64,000 nt of DNA from Rhodobiaceae bacterium (lineage in GTDB: Bacteria; Pseudomonadota; Alphaproteobacteria; Parvibaculales; Parvibaculaceae). A program made the position numbers and the translations under genes. The DNA is taken from positions 2,716,001 through 2,780,000 of the forward strand of contig CP030277.1 of assembly GCA_003330885.1 (NCBI GenBank). Reading direction: 5' to 3'. The notes beneath the pieces were generated by a model, which was given only the letters and a program-made list of their open reading frames with translations, was not told where the DNA came from and made no database searches. Position 1 is the stretch's first letter, and each line of letters begins with the position of its first letter. Shown piece after piece: positions 53,865 through 63,302 of the stretch.

Positions 53865-56840
53865 TTAACCGCGATTGAGCACCCTGTCGGCGTCTCCGAT
53901 CATCACATACGGAGCCCAGAAATAGGGGTGTGAGAACTTGTCTTGAGCGATGAGCGCTTGTTGTGCCCCGCGCAAGGCTTCATGCATGGGCGCTCTGGCG
54001 GCATCTACAAAGAACTTGCGAACCACTGCGTCCGCCGCGGCGTCATCTGCAACCCAGTGTGTGGCGAGAACAGACCGCGCGCCCGCGTAGACAAAGCTTC
54101 TAACCAGCCCGTCAAGTTGCGCACCATCGAAAACAGCAGCAACCCCCTCAGCACCCTCAGCGGCCCGCGCCGTATCGCACGCAGCCAACACCACCAGTGT
54201 GGCATCGAGTTTCATATCAAGGATCTCGGTTGCGCTCAGCATGCCGTCACCACCTGCTTGGTCAAGCGACGTTAGAAGCGACGGCTCGGAGATGCAAAAA
54301 CCATCCCCGAAGAACCCATGAGTGACAAAGACCAACACCTGTTGATCAACAAGCGATGCGTCCTCAATCGTATCAACGTCTGTAAAGGACCGTCCGGTCA
54401 CATCTCGGCGACCAAAGGTTTGACCGACCGAAGAGCGCAAGGCCGTCAGAGGTTTCTGGAGATTTGGCTGACCGGCAAACACCTGACCACACCGGGCAGG
54501 TCGCCCTTCCGCTGTCATACGAGCGGTGAAATCAGCAATCCAGGCGTCCGAATTGTTCGGTGGAACAGGCGGCCCAAAAACGGTCATGCCGGTCGTTGCT
54601 TCCGGTGCCTCGGCAGATCTGGCCGCAACAAAACTTGCCGCACTCGGCGTATTGATGAAAGCAAAGTCATTGGCAAGCCAGGGTAAGGTGGAGTAAGACC
54701 GCGCCCGTGCCAGCGCCTTCTGTTCATCATTGAAGGTCGAGAGCAGAAGCGACGGTGGAAGCGATCCGACCACCCCGCGAGGCGCGAAGATCAATGTCTC
54801 AACGCCTGCCTCCCGAAGAGCGGCGTAAACGGGGCCGAACACTCCCTGAAACAAGGTGTGAGCCTGTTCAGCAGCAAATGGCGGCGTACCACCAGCCCGT
54901 GCGCGCAGCGTTGACCGCAATCGACGCACAAGACGTCGCGCTTCATCGCGTCCAAGCTCCGTACCGAAGGGCATTACCTTGCCCGAGAAGACTGCGTACC
55001 CAAAACCACCCGCCTGGGTAGGCGCAAAGGCCACGAAGGCCTCATCCGCAGCTAGTGTTGCGACAAGGTCTGCCGTTTCCGCGCCACCATTCACCAACTG
55101 CATATATTGTGGCTGAGCCTGTCGCGCGAGGACTTCTGCCTCTAGCGCGGCTGTCTCCGTGGTTTCCACCGCAAGTGTCAATCGCGCAAGCTCTTCGGGA
55201 TCATCCGTGCTAGCACCCTGCTGCAGAGCAAGGCGGGCCTCCTGAAGCGCACGCTCCGCATCCTGCAGAGCTCTAATTTCATCTGCAGTCCCCTCACTTG
55301 CCACACGGGCCGCCGCCATCGCCATCGCCGCCGCGGCACGCGGTTCAACCATGCCCTCAAACGCATCGACAAAACGGCGGGTGAGCATTGCAGCATCGCC
55401 AAGACCCATATCCTGCGCGCGCAACAAAACACCCAGATAATCACCCGCAACATCTGGCGAAATGCCGAAGGACCCCTCCACACTCGAATAGAGATCAAAT
55501 GAGGAATTGTAGGAGGTAAGCGCTGCAGAGACATCGCCATCAGAAATCTGAGCCTTCCCGAGACTTGCCAGCAACCGGGCAGTTAAAAGCGATTGAGGTT
55601 GATCTTTGACCCACTTGGCCACAAGCGTCGACAAGCGCGACAGCGCAGCGCCAACATTTCCTTCTGCCAGGTCATTGCCAGCACGCCGCTCTTCAATCAG
55701 CGCATCAAGCCATCCGGCCGATCCCGCAGGTGCGCGCTCAACCAGGTTCGCTGCATCATCAAGTGCATCGCCAGCACCTTCACGGCCTGAAAGAACCAAA
55801 GCGGACGCTCGTAGATAGGACCTATGCGCTTCGAGGATGAGCGCCCTGACACCAGGGCGGAGTTCTGCGTCTGAATAGATCGGCGGCACGCTATTGCCGC
55901 TGCGATGATTAACAAACTCAGCAGCACGCGGTGTGATCACACTGTCAGAGCTTTCTCCCGAGACGAAAGCATAGGCTCCGAAGGTCTCGGGCGCGAAGGG
56001 CTGCTCAGCCAGTTCCAGCGCTTCCCGGTAATGCCCCGTATTGAGCTGGTGCACGGCCTGATAGTTGATGAGCTTGTCGCGCAGCCAGGATGTTGTCTGC
56101 ACCCCAGCCGAGAGGGCCGTGTCTTCAAGCAGCTGCTCTGCTTCGGCAAACCTCCCCTGGCTCGAAAGATTGAGGGCAAGGTCGAGCGCAATATCAGCGC
56201 GTCTCACAGGATCACCACCGAAAAGCCCATCCTGAATGGCCACTGCCTTTGCATAATCTTCTGCGGCAAGCGAAAAACGAAAAGACACGTTCCGGCGATG
56301 CCCCCGTCGACGCAGGACTTCCTGATCCTGAAGGGCAGCAACCCCCGGCAGGCCTGCCATTTCATCCGCGCTTAGCTCAATGGGTGCTTCGAGGCCCGCA
56401 AGGGCCGCTGCACCACGACGCATAGCAGGAAGCGAACCGGGAATACCGCGCGCCTGCACAATCGTGTCAGATCCTGCAACGCTGATCGCTAGGTCCTGCA
56501 GCAAAGTGCCCGACAATTGCCCTGGGCATGTCATAACGCCCTCTGCAAGCAACGTTGGTTCGACAGAAGACCTGCACTCCGATAACAGACCGGTACCCTG
56601 AGCGGCATCCTTGGGATAAACATCTATTGTAGCCGCCGCACGGCGCCATGTGCCGCAAAACACGTCATACCGCGCCAGCGCGCCCACCGCTTCTGTATCA
56701 AGACGTTTGCCTGCACGGCAGGCGTCCCCTTCTGAGCTGGCACCAAGGTCAAGCGCGTCCGGCAAGGCCGACCCCATCTCCTGCACACAGCTGGTGAGGA
56801 AGGGAACAACGAGGAGAGCTGCAAGGAAACGACCGGTCAT
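53865..56840 (-). CDS. CHAT-domain caspase-like protease, predicted lipoprotein with TPR-like repeats
   Basis: This 991-residue protein begins with a lipoprotein signal: a hydrophobic stretch and lipobox LTSC with Cys18. A helical repeat region of TPR type spans about 170-480 (FAEAEQLLEDTALSAGV, YREALELAEQPFAP), and an Ala-rich predicted coiled coil spans about 490-570. The CHAT caspase-like domain spans about 660-985. Its catalytic pair is visible: His841 in VLVFVTHGFFG and Cys888 in LVVLAACDTARA. ATG 56840 overlaps the exoprotein stop as ATGA, so it is translationally coupled. CHAT proteases are known as TPR partners in cytoplasmic systems; a lipidated extracytoplasmic form coupled to two-partner secretion is unusual. 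Its substrate could be the exoprotein. Confidence 0.88.
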   Translation of the reverse strand: MTGRFLAALLVVPFLTSCVQEMGSALPDALDLGASSEGDACRAGKRLDTEAVGALARYDVFCGTWRRAAATIDVYPKDAAQGTGLLSECRSSVEPTLLAEGVMTCPGQLSGTLLQDLAISVAGSDTIVQARGIPGSLPAMRRGAAALAGLEAPIELSADEMAGLPGVAALQDQEVLRRRGHRRNVSFRFSLAAEDYAKAVAIQDGLFGGDPVRRADIALDLALNLSSQGRFAEAEQLLEDTALSAGVQTTSWLRDKLINYQAVHQLNTGHYREALELAEQPFAPETFGAYAFVSGESSDSVITPRAAEFVNHRSGNSVPPIYSDAELRPGVRALILEAHRSYLRASALVLSGREGAGDALDDAANLVERAPAGSAGWLDALIEERRAGNDLAEGNVGAALSRLSTLVAKWVKDQPQSLLTARLLASLGKAQISDGDVSAALTSYNSSFDLYSSVEGSFGISPDVAGDYLGVLLRAQDMGLGDAAMLTRRFVDAFEGMVEPRAAAAMAMAAARVASEGTADEIRALQDAERALQEARLALQQGASTDDPEELARLTLAVETTETAALEAEVLARQAQPQYMQLVNGGAETADLVATLAADEAFVAFAPTQAGGFGYAVFSGKVMPFGTELGRDEARRLVRRLRSTLRARAGGTPPFAAEQAHTLFQGVFGPVYAALREAGVETLIFAPRGVVGSLPPSLLLSTFNDEQKALARARSYSTLPWLANDFAFINTPSAASFVAARSAEAPEATTGMTVFGPPVPPNNSDAWIADFTARMTAEGRPARCGQVFAGQPNLQKPLTALRSSVGQTFGRRDVTGRSFTDVDTIEDASLVDQQVLVFVTHGFFGDGFCISEPSLLTSLDQAGGDGMLSATEILDMKLDATLVVLAACDTARAAEGAEGVAAVFDGAQLDGLVRSFVYAGARSVLATHWVADDAAADAVVRKFFVDAARAPMHEALRGAQQALIAQDKFSHPYFWAPYVMIGDADRVLNRG

Positions 56841-59800
56841 CGGCTCCCCGCATCCCATAGGGCTTCATTACCGCTAGCGGCAACCCCACCGAGATCCTCT
56901 TCCTCGTCGCGCTCATCATTTTCACCGGTCTCAAAAACGACAGGAATCACCCCGCCCAGACCTGATGGATCGCCATTGATAAATCGATTATTCCGCTCAA
57001 TCTCTCGAAGGGAGTCTGCAGAACAACTCACCGGATCACCAATGAGACAGAAATTCATGTAGTACTGACCGTTCTGGATGAGCGCCGGTTCCGCCAACGT
57101 CGAGCTGCCGCCAAAGAGAATATTGTCCTCTAGGCTGGCGTTAAAGGCGGAGACACGTGTGCCATCAGGCCGAATGACCTCGCCGAAAATAAGCACCTCT
57201 TCAGGACCATCCTCTGACGGGAACAAGACTCCATCACCTTTCGATGGCACATTGAAAACGAGCCCTGCCCCCTCAACACCTCGCCCAGTGTTCTGTTGAA
57301 CGACTGAGCCTGGTGCCAGAATTTGTAATTGTTCAGTCGCAACAAACACATGATCGTCAACCCCACCGGCGACACTAAGCGGCAGTGAAGCGAGACCCAG
57401 AAGGGTGAGGGATTCTGTTTCAAAAATCTCAAGGAACCTCTCAGTCCCGATCACGATATCATCAGCGGATTCAAGCCTGACAGTCCCCAGGCGCCCCGTA
57501 CTTGTATCCAATCCCAATTGTCCTGAAATCAGGATCAATTCGGGCCGACGGTCAAGGCTCGCTGTTTGATACCCGAGCTGCAGTGACGTGAGGCCGGTTA
57601 CCGTGCCCGCGGCAATGATGCGGGAGGACTGGTCCGTCCCGATCATCATCGTATCTAAGCTGGATGTGGTGAGCCGCGCATCCAGCAGCAGAACATCATT
57701 GGCTCCACCATCTATATCAAAACGTCCGGCAGAGATTTTTGTAAGCTCTGACTCATCAATAATAAGCCCCGCGGTCCGCCGCAAGGTAACGTCACCTGTG
57801 GTGCCATCACCGCCAAGCACAATCGTCTGTCCACTGCGATCAGTCTCTAGAATAAACTGATCGCCAGCAGAAATTGACCCGGAGAGATCAAGGTCCGCAA
57901 CTGTGAGCGTGACATCGCTCAGCGCGCCTATTCGATTGAGAAGCGCGCTGCCGCTTGATGCATCCAGAACCAGCGCACCACCTGTCGCTGTAACTGAACC
58001 GCCCACAGACACATTGCCGGTGAGCGCCTGGAGAAACGCGCTGCCATGTGCCGTTGCCGTCCCCGCAACATTCACAGACGTACCGACAAGGCGAATGTCT
58101 CCGGTCGCTTCCAGATCATTCACAGAAATTGGACCGTTAGCCGCGTTAGCAATAATGTCGCCAAGGGTCGCACTTATGCTGCCAGACGAAGAAATGCCGC
58201 CGGTCAGAGCTGTCAGGAAAACATCGGTAGCGGCTGTGAGCCTGCCGACGAGGGAGATAGAGCCGGCGTCAATCTCAACTTTGCCAGCTGATGAAACATC
58301 GCCGACGGTCGCCGTCAGGGAGGCAGAAGTGCCTGCCGTCAACCTGCCAGCCAGATCGATATCCTTACCTGAGATAGAAATAGACGTGCCCGCCATCGTC
58401 GCACCCACATCAATATCGCCTGTGGCCGCATTGATCGCGATAGCCCCAGTCGTCGCCGTCACCGCATCCAGAGTTGCATTCCCCGACGTCGCCGTAATTG
58501 TTGCACCTGTCGCAGCCAGAACGGGACCCGAGACCGTCACCGCGGACCCTTCAATTTCCAGAGCACCCGTCGAGGACACATTCCCCACCGTCGCCGTCAA
58601 CATCGCGGTCGTCGTGGCATCCACCTTGCCCGCGAGATCAATATCCTGAGCCGACAGGGTGATGGTGGTTCCAGCTGTGGTGGCGCCCACATCAATGTCA
58701 CCAGTATTCGCTGTGATCGAGATAGCACCCGTTGTAGCTGTCACCGCATCAAGCGTTGCGTCGGCAGCCGTCGCAGTGATCGTCGCGCTGGTCCCGCCCA
58801 GCGTTGGACCATTGACGGTAACCGCGGAACCCTCAATCTCCAGCGCGCCGGTCGACGAAACATCGCCGACAGTCGCCGTCAGCATGGCTGTCGTGGTCGC
58901 ATCGACTTTGCCCGCAAGATCAATATCCTGTGCCGACAGGGTGATCGACGTGCCTGCCGTTGCCGCGCCCACATCAATATTGCCTGTGGCCGCATTGATC
59001 GAGATAACCCCCGCCGTCGCTGTCACTGCATCAAGCGTGGCGTCGGCAGCCGTCGCGGTCACTGTGGCATCTGTCCCAGCCAGGATCGGACCATTGACCG
59101 TCACCGCCGAACCCTCAATCTCCAGCGCACCCGTCGACGAAACATCGCCGACAGTCGCCGTCAGCATGGCCGTCGTCGTGGCATCCACCTTGCCCGCAAG
59201 ATTAATGTCCTGAGCCGACAGGGTGATGGTGGTTCCAGCTGTGGTCGCACCCACATCAATACCGCCCGTGTTAGCGGTAATGTTGATAGCCCCCGTGGTG
59301 GCCGTCACCGCATCAAGCGTTGCGTCGGTAGCCGTCGCGGTCACTGTGGCATCTGTCCCAGCCAGGATCGGACCGGAAACCGTCACCGCGGAGCCCTCAA
59401 TCTCCAGCGCACCCGTCGACGAGACATTCCCCGCCGTGGCCGTCAACATCGCGGTCGTCGTCGCATCCACCTTGCCCGCCAGATCAATGTCCTGTGCCGA
59501 CAGGGTGATGGTGGTTCCGGCTGTGGTGGCACCCACATCAATATTGCCGGTATTTGCCGTGATCGAGACAGCCCCCGTCGTCGATGTCACCGCATCAAGC
59601 GTTGCGTCGGTAGCCGTCGCCGTAATTGTTGCATCGGTCGCAGCCAGGATCGGACCGGACACCGTCACCGCCGAACCCTCAATCTCCAGCGCGCCCGTCG
59701 ACGAGACATTGCCTACCGTCGCCGTCAGCATGGCCGTCGTCGTCGCATCCACCTTGCCAGCCAGATCAATATCTTGGGCCGACAGGATGATGGTTGAGCC

Positions 59801-61621
59801 AGCTGTGGTGGCACCCACATCAATATTGCCGGTATTTGCCGTGATCGAGACAGCCCCCGTCGTCGATGTCACCGCATCAAGCGTTGCGTCGGTAGCCGTC
59901 GCCGTAATTGTTGCATCGGTCGCAGCCAGGATCGGACCGGACACCGTCACCGCCGAACCCTCAATCTCCAGCGCGCCCGTCGACGAGACATTGCCTACCG
60001 TCGCCGTCAGCATGGCCGTCGTCGTCGCATCCACCTTGCCAGCCAGATCAATATCTTGGGCCGACAGGATGATGGTTGAGCCAGCTGTGGTGGCACCCAC
60101 ATCAATATTGCCGGTATTTGCCGTGATCGAGACAGCGCCCGTCGTCGCCGTCACCGCATCAAGCGTTGCGTCGGTAGCCGTCGCGGTCACTGTGGCATCA
60201 GTCGCAGCCAGGATCGGACCGGAAACCGTCACCGCGGAACCCTCAATCTCTAGCGCACCTGTCGAGGACACATTCCCCACCGTCGCCGTCAACATCGCGG
60301 TCGTCGTGGCATCCACCTTGCCCGCAAGATCAATATCCTGAGCCGACAGGGTGATGGTGGTTCCAGCTGTGGTCGCACCCACATCAATATCGCCCGTGTT
60401 CGCGGTAACATTGATAGCCCCCGTCGTCGCCGTCACCGCATCAAGGGTCACATCACCAGAGGCCGATGTGATCCCAATAGCTCCAGACGTTGCCGTTACC
60501 GCATCATTGATCGACACATCTCCCACAGCCGCGGTAATGGCAGCTGATCCAACAGAGATATCCTGTGCGCTGGCTGCGATTGAGACCGCCCCGGCCTGAA
60601 CCGTCAAAGCGCCCGTCGCGCTGACACCGAGATCTGTGGAACGGACAGTCTCAGTGCCGGTCGCTGCAACTACTCCCCCGGTCAGATCTGCGCCACCTAA
60701 CAACATCACTGACCCAGACCCAGCACCTACATTCGTTGCCTCGACCATGCCGTCAATATTAAGGAAAGCACCGCCGCCTACCGATGCCGCTGAAATAATA
60801 ATGTTGCTGCCACTTGCACTCCCAGCAGCCGTCTGCGTGACAGGGATTGCCTCAGCAGGTGCCACTGCATTGTCCACACCTGTATCGATGATGAAGTCGG
60901 TGACCAACAGTTCCTTATAGACAGCGCCGCCACCTGCCGGTGTCCGATCGACCTCTGCAAAACTGAGGCGGAACGCCTTCGCACCCCCAAGCAGCACATC
61001 CCCATTGTCAGATGTCAGCGACCCTGAATTAGTGACCATCGGCGCCACCAGGGCAATCAGGCCCTGTGCCTCAAGATCAGCGGTGTTGGTAACCGCCCCT
61101 GTTCCAGCCTGCGTGAATGTGAAGGTGCCCGTAGCCGGGTCCGTCGCCATGAAGGTAGCTGTATCAATGTCACTCGTGGTGGCTAACAAGCCGCCCACAT
61201 CCACCACCGCCCCCGCGCCAAAGGCGACGCCAGCCGGATCCAAAATCCAAACATGGCCGTTGGCCGAAAGTGCACCGTCAATCATCGTTGGCGTCACAGC
61301 GCCGCCCACTACCCGGTTGACAGCAATCGCAGAGCTCGAAGGTTGGATAAAATTGACGGCATCGTTGGCGTTGATATTAAAGTCGTCCCAATTGACGACC
61401 ATCTGAGCGGAGTTTTGCTGGACCGTAACGTTAAACCCGCCGCCATTTGCAACTGAACCAATTGAGGCGCCAACACCACCTCCCGCGACAATCGTCCCAT
61501 TGGTAGGCTCTGCCCAAGCGCCGACCATGGCACACGCCAGGGCAGCAACACTAAGGAGACCACCGGACAGCACCCGACCGACGCCATCACAGCTCGACCT
61601 TCTAGAGGGACGGATCTTCAC
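56837..61621 (-). CDS. Two-partner secretion exoprotein (TpsA) with filamentous haemagglutinin domain and 94-residue repeats
   Basis: This 1594-residue secreted protein has an N-terminal signal peptide (about 1-37) and a TPS haemagglutination domain (about 38-165: VNWDDFNINANDAVNFIQP, then VNRVVGGAV, then GHVWILDPAGVAFGAG) that is recognised by the TpsB partner. Residues 397-1054 are seven tandem 94-residue repeats (GNIDVGATTAGSTI, LAGKVDATTTAMLTA, SSTGALEIEGSAVTV), followed by a degenerate eighth. The remainder is beta-helix-like with unique sequence and an acidic end (ETGENDERDEEEDLGG). It is rich in Ala, Thr, Ser, Val and Asp and nearly free of Cys after the signal region. GTG 61621 follows GGAGGG and is 20 bases inside tpsB, so coupling is strong. 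A surface fibre or adhesin is the expected role. Confidence 0.92.
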   Translation of the reverse strand: MKIRPSRRSSCDGVGRVLSGGLLSVAALACAMVGAWAEPTNGTIVAGGGVGASIGSVANGGGFNVTVQQNSAQMVVNWDDFNINANDAVNFIQPSSSAIAVNRVVGGAVTPTMIDGALSANGHVWILDPAGVAFGAGAVVDVGGLLATTSDIDTATFMATDPATGTFTFTQAGTGAVTNTADLEAQGLIALVAPMVTNSGSLTSDNGDVLLGGAKAFRLSFAEVDRTPAGGGAVYKELLVTDFIIDTGVDNAVAPAEAIPVTQTAAGSASGSNIIISAASVGGGAFLNIDGMVEATNVGAGSGSVMLLGGADLTGGVVAATGTETVRSTDLGVSATGALTVQAGAVSIAASAQDISVGSAAITAAVGDVSINDAVTATSGAIGITSASGDVTLDAVTATTGAINVTANTGDIDVGATTAGTTITLSAQDIDLAGKVDATTTAMLTATVGNVSSTGALEIEGSAVTVSGPILAATDATVTATATDATLDAVTATTGAVSITANTGNIDVGATTAGSTIILSAQDIDLAGKVDATTTAMLTATVGNVSSTGALEIEGSAVTVSGPILAATDATITATATDATLDAVTSTTGAVSITANTGNIDVGATTAGSTIILSAQDIDLAGKVDATTTAMLTATVGNVSSTGALEIEGSAVTVSGPILAATDATITATATDATLDAVTSTTGAVSITANTGNIDVGATTAGTTITLSAQDIDLAGKVDATTTAMLTATAGNVSSTGALEIEGSAVTVSGPILAGTDATVTATATDATLDAVTATTGAINITANTGGIDVGATTAGTTITLSAQDINLAGKVDATTTAMLTATVGDVSSTGALEIEGSAVTVNGPILAGTDATVTATAADATLDAVTATAGVISINAATGNIDVGAATAGTSITLSAQDIDLAGKVDATTTAMLTATVGDVSSTGALEIEGSAVTVNGPTLGGTSATITATAADATLDAVTATTGAISITANTGDIDVGATTAGTTITLSAQDIDLAGKVDATTTAMLTATVGNVSSTGALEIEGSAVTVSGPVLAATGATITATSGNATLDAVTATTGAIAINAATGDIDVGATMAGTSISISGKDIDLAGRLTAGTSASLTATVGDVSSAGKVEIDAGSISLVGRLTAATDVFLTALTGGISSSGSISATLGDIIANAANGPISVNDLEATGDIRLVGTSVNVAGTATAHGSAFLQALTGNVSVGGSVTATGGALVLDASSGSALLNRIGALSDVTLTVADLDLSGSISAGDQFILETDRSGQTIVLGGDGTTGDVTLRRTAGLIIDESELTKISAGRFDIDGGANDVLLLDARLTTSSLDTMMIGTDQSSRIIAAGTVTGLTSLQLGYQTASLDRRPELILISGQLGLDTSTGRLGTVRLESADDIVIGTERFLEIFETESLTLLGLASLPLSVAGGVDDHVFVATEQLQILAPGSVVQQNTGRGVEGAGLVFNVPSKGDGVLFPSEDGPEEVLIFGEVIRPDGTRVSAFNASLEDNILFGGSSTLAEPALIQNGQYYMNFCLIGDPVSCSADSLREIERNNRFINGDPSGLGGVIPVVFETGENDERDEEEDLGGVAASGNEALWDAGSR
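58178..58459 (-). repeat. Degenerate eighth unit of the TpsA repeat
   Basis: The stretch after the seventh repeat still aligns with the 94-residue unit (TATTGAIAINAATGDIDVGA), but its second half diverges (GRLTAGTSASLTATVGDVSS, then GKVEIDAGSISL). It marks the ageing edge of the array on the C-terminal side. Confidence 0.7.
58460..60433 (-). repeat. Seven tandem 282-bp repeats inside tpsA
   Basis: The array is exactly 7 x 282 = 1974 bases, with no indels, encoding 94-residue units at protein residues 397-1054. Boundaries follow from the repeating LDAV-T junction. Bases 59521-59854 are identical by eye to the sequence 282 bases to the right, so two adjacent units are the same over a full period plus about 50 bases. 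Other units differ by scattered substitutions. The pattern indicates recent unequal exchange, and the copy number may vary between strains. Confidence 0.93.
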
Positions 61622-63302
61622 CTAACCCTCCAATAAATGTTGCTGCGTCATCCCAAATCTGCACCGCGTCAGCCGTGATATTGAACAACACACGACCACC
61701 AGGGCGCGACTCGCCAAGGCCGCGCGGTTGATCAAGGGGATGCGCATAGGTGATATCGGCCCGCAGCTGATTGTTGAATAGAAGCCTCACCCCACCGCCG
61801 GCTGACGCCAGCGTGCGCGAAGGTGTGCCGGTCGTATCCTCATTCCAGTAACGGCCAATATCGTAAAAAGCGACGAATTCCGTCCCAATACGGTCATTCC
61901 AGAATCGCTGTTCAAATCCACTTAGGGTGATGGCGGCAGCAATAGCACCGTCCCCTGCCGCAGCGCCGGGATCATATCCTCGACCGACGGTGTAATTGCC
62001 GAACGAAAATTCTTCGATGGCCATGAGCGGCGCATTCGCCCACTGTCCTCGAAGGTCAATTTCCGCCTTCATGCCCCAAAGCTCGGGCGTCGCCGTAAGG
62101 AATTCACCGGAGACAACCCGCGTGAAGGGGTCTGCCTCAGAGCGCGCAAGGTTGGCATCACCGCGGGCACTTGCATGAAACCAGCGAAGCCCCTGGCGCA
62201 GCTCTACGTTGCCAGTAAAGCTCCAGTCATCGACCACAACCTCACCTTCAAGCCCTGCATAAACTGTCCGCGTTTCATCTTTGCTCAGTGGCACAGCCCC
62301 TTGGAACAGTTCACCTTTCAGGTTTGCTGCCTCAAACCCCAGATATCCCTCGAGAGACTTTTCTCGACGCTGGTAAATTGGATGCGTTACTTCAATGCCC
62401 GCAGTCAGGCTCTCTGACGTTGACCCCAGGGTCGCAACAGCTCCAGAAGGTTCCGCCTCCGCATAGGACGCCCAAACACGCGCCGACAGTCCATCAACCG
62501 TCAGCCCTCGGCTGTAAGCAATTTGACCACTTACCTGCTCACCTGACTCCCAGGTGTTAAAGGCGGCAAGCTCTAACTCGTCCCCGAGGGGGGCCCAGCC
62601 AGGAACATGCGCAAAAAGCGTTGTGCCTTCACGGCCAAGGTTTTTCGATCCAAAGTTCTGAACATTCACGAGAACCCGGGGATCTTGCCTTTCCGCGTCC
62701 GCAATCAGACGCATGGCGCCAGGGCCTTGTTTGCCACGAGCGATTGAAACCCGTGCTGCAAGCCCCGGGACATCGTTCAACTGCGCGACGGTGCGCTCTA
62801 CATCATCAAGCGCCAGAGGTCCCTTGCCGTCCAAGGCCGACAATCGCGCCTCTGTCTGAGCTTTTGCAATCGCAGAAGACCCCAACACGGAGACGCCCTC
62901 AACCCAGCCTTCGATGATCTGAAATCTCACGCGCCCATTCACGATTTCCTGCGGCGGCAGCACGACCCGGACGTAAGGGTAACCAGCATCCCGGAAGATA
63001 CCCTCCATCTCGGTGCCCAATGCCCGCAAATCATCCAGGGAAACAGGCCGGTTGAGATAGGGCTCTGCCGCTGCTTCTAACGTAGCATCTTCGACGGCAG
63101 AGGGTTCGGGCAGAGCACTCATACGCTCCAGCAGAACAGCGCTGAACTCAATGCTCGGACCGCCAGCCACCTCGGCGGACGGACCCGGCGCACCTGTCGC
63201 GTCTGTGCCCGACAGGCCCGATTCAAACGTGCTGCATCCAGCCACCATTAAAGAGAAAAATAATAGTGCGATACTCCGCACGGCCGCCCCCACATTCCAC
63301 AT
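61602..63302 (-). CDS. TpsB (ShlB/FhaC-type) outer-membrane translocator
   Basis: This 566-residue partner exports TpsA. The N-terminus carries a lipobox-like SLMVAGC (Cys23), unusual for this family. A POTRA region spans about 50-150 (VSLDDLRALGTEMEGIFRDA, then GRVRFQIIEGWVEGVSVLGS). The beta-barrel follows to the end. The conserved VRGY-type motif appears as TVGRGYDPGAAAGDGA. The chain ends EDPSL and not in the terminal phenylalanine common to outer-membrane barrels, although RVLFNITADAVQIW lies near it. Its end overlaps tpsA by 20 bases. The start has only a weak ribosome-binding site. It is the first gene of the tpsB-tpsA-CHAT operon. Confidence 0.92.
   Translation of the reverse strand: MWNVGAAVRSIALLFFSLMVAGCSTFESGLSGTDATGAPGPSAEVAGGPSIEFSAVLLERMSALPEPSAVEDATLEAAAEPYLNRPVSLDDLRALGTEMEGIFRDAGYPYVRVVLPPQEIVNGRVRFQIIEGWVEGVSVLGSSAIAKAQTEARLSALDGKGPLALDDVERTVAQLNDVPGLAARVSIARGKQGPGAMRLIADAERQDPRVLVNVQNFGSKNLGREGTTLFAHVPGWAPLGDELELAAFNTWESGEQVSGQIAYSRGLTVDGLSARVWASYAEAEPSGAVATLGSTSESLTAGIEVTHPIYQRREKSLEGYLGFEAANLKGELFQGAVPLSKDETRTVYAGLEGEVVVDDWSFTGNVELRQGLRWFHASARGDANLARSEADPFTRVVSGEFLTATPELWGMKAEIDLRGQWANAPLMAIEEFSFGNYTVGRGYDPGAAAGDGAIAAAITLSGFEQRFWNDRIGTEFVAFYDIGRYWNEDTTGTPSRTLASAGGGVRLLFNNQLRADITYAHPLDQPRGLGESRPGGRVLFNITADAVQIWDDAATFIGGLGEDPSL

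Noticed and set aside
58659-60341. Long open frames on the plus strand across the tpsA repeats (for example 59223-60341)
   Set aside because: They are antisense to the repeat units. A 282-base period without stops in one frame automatically stays open; the sequence is Val/Ala/Ser low-complexity, whereas the minus frame has a TPS domain, a ribosome-binding site and coupled neighbours.
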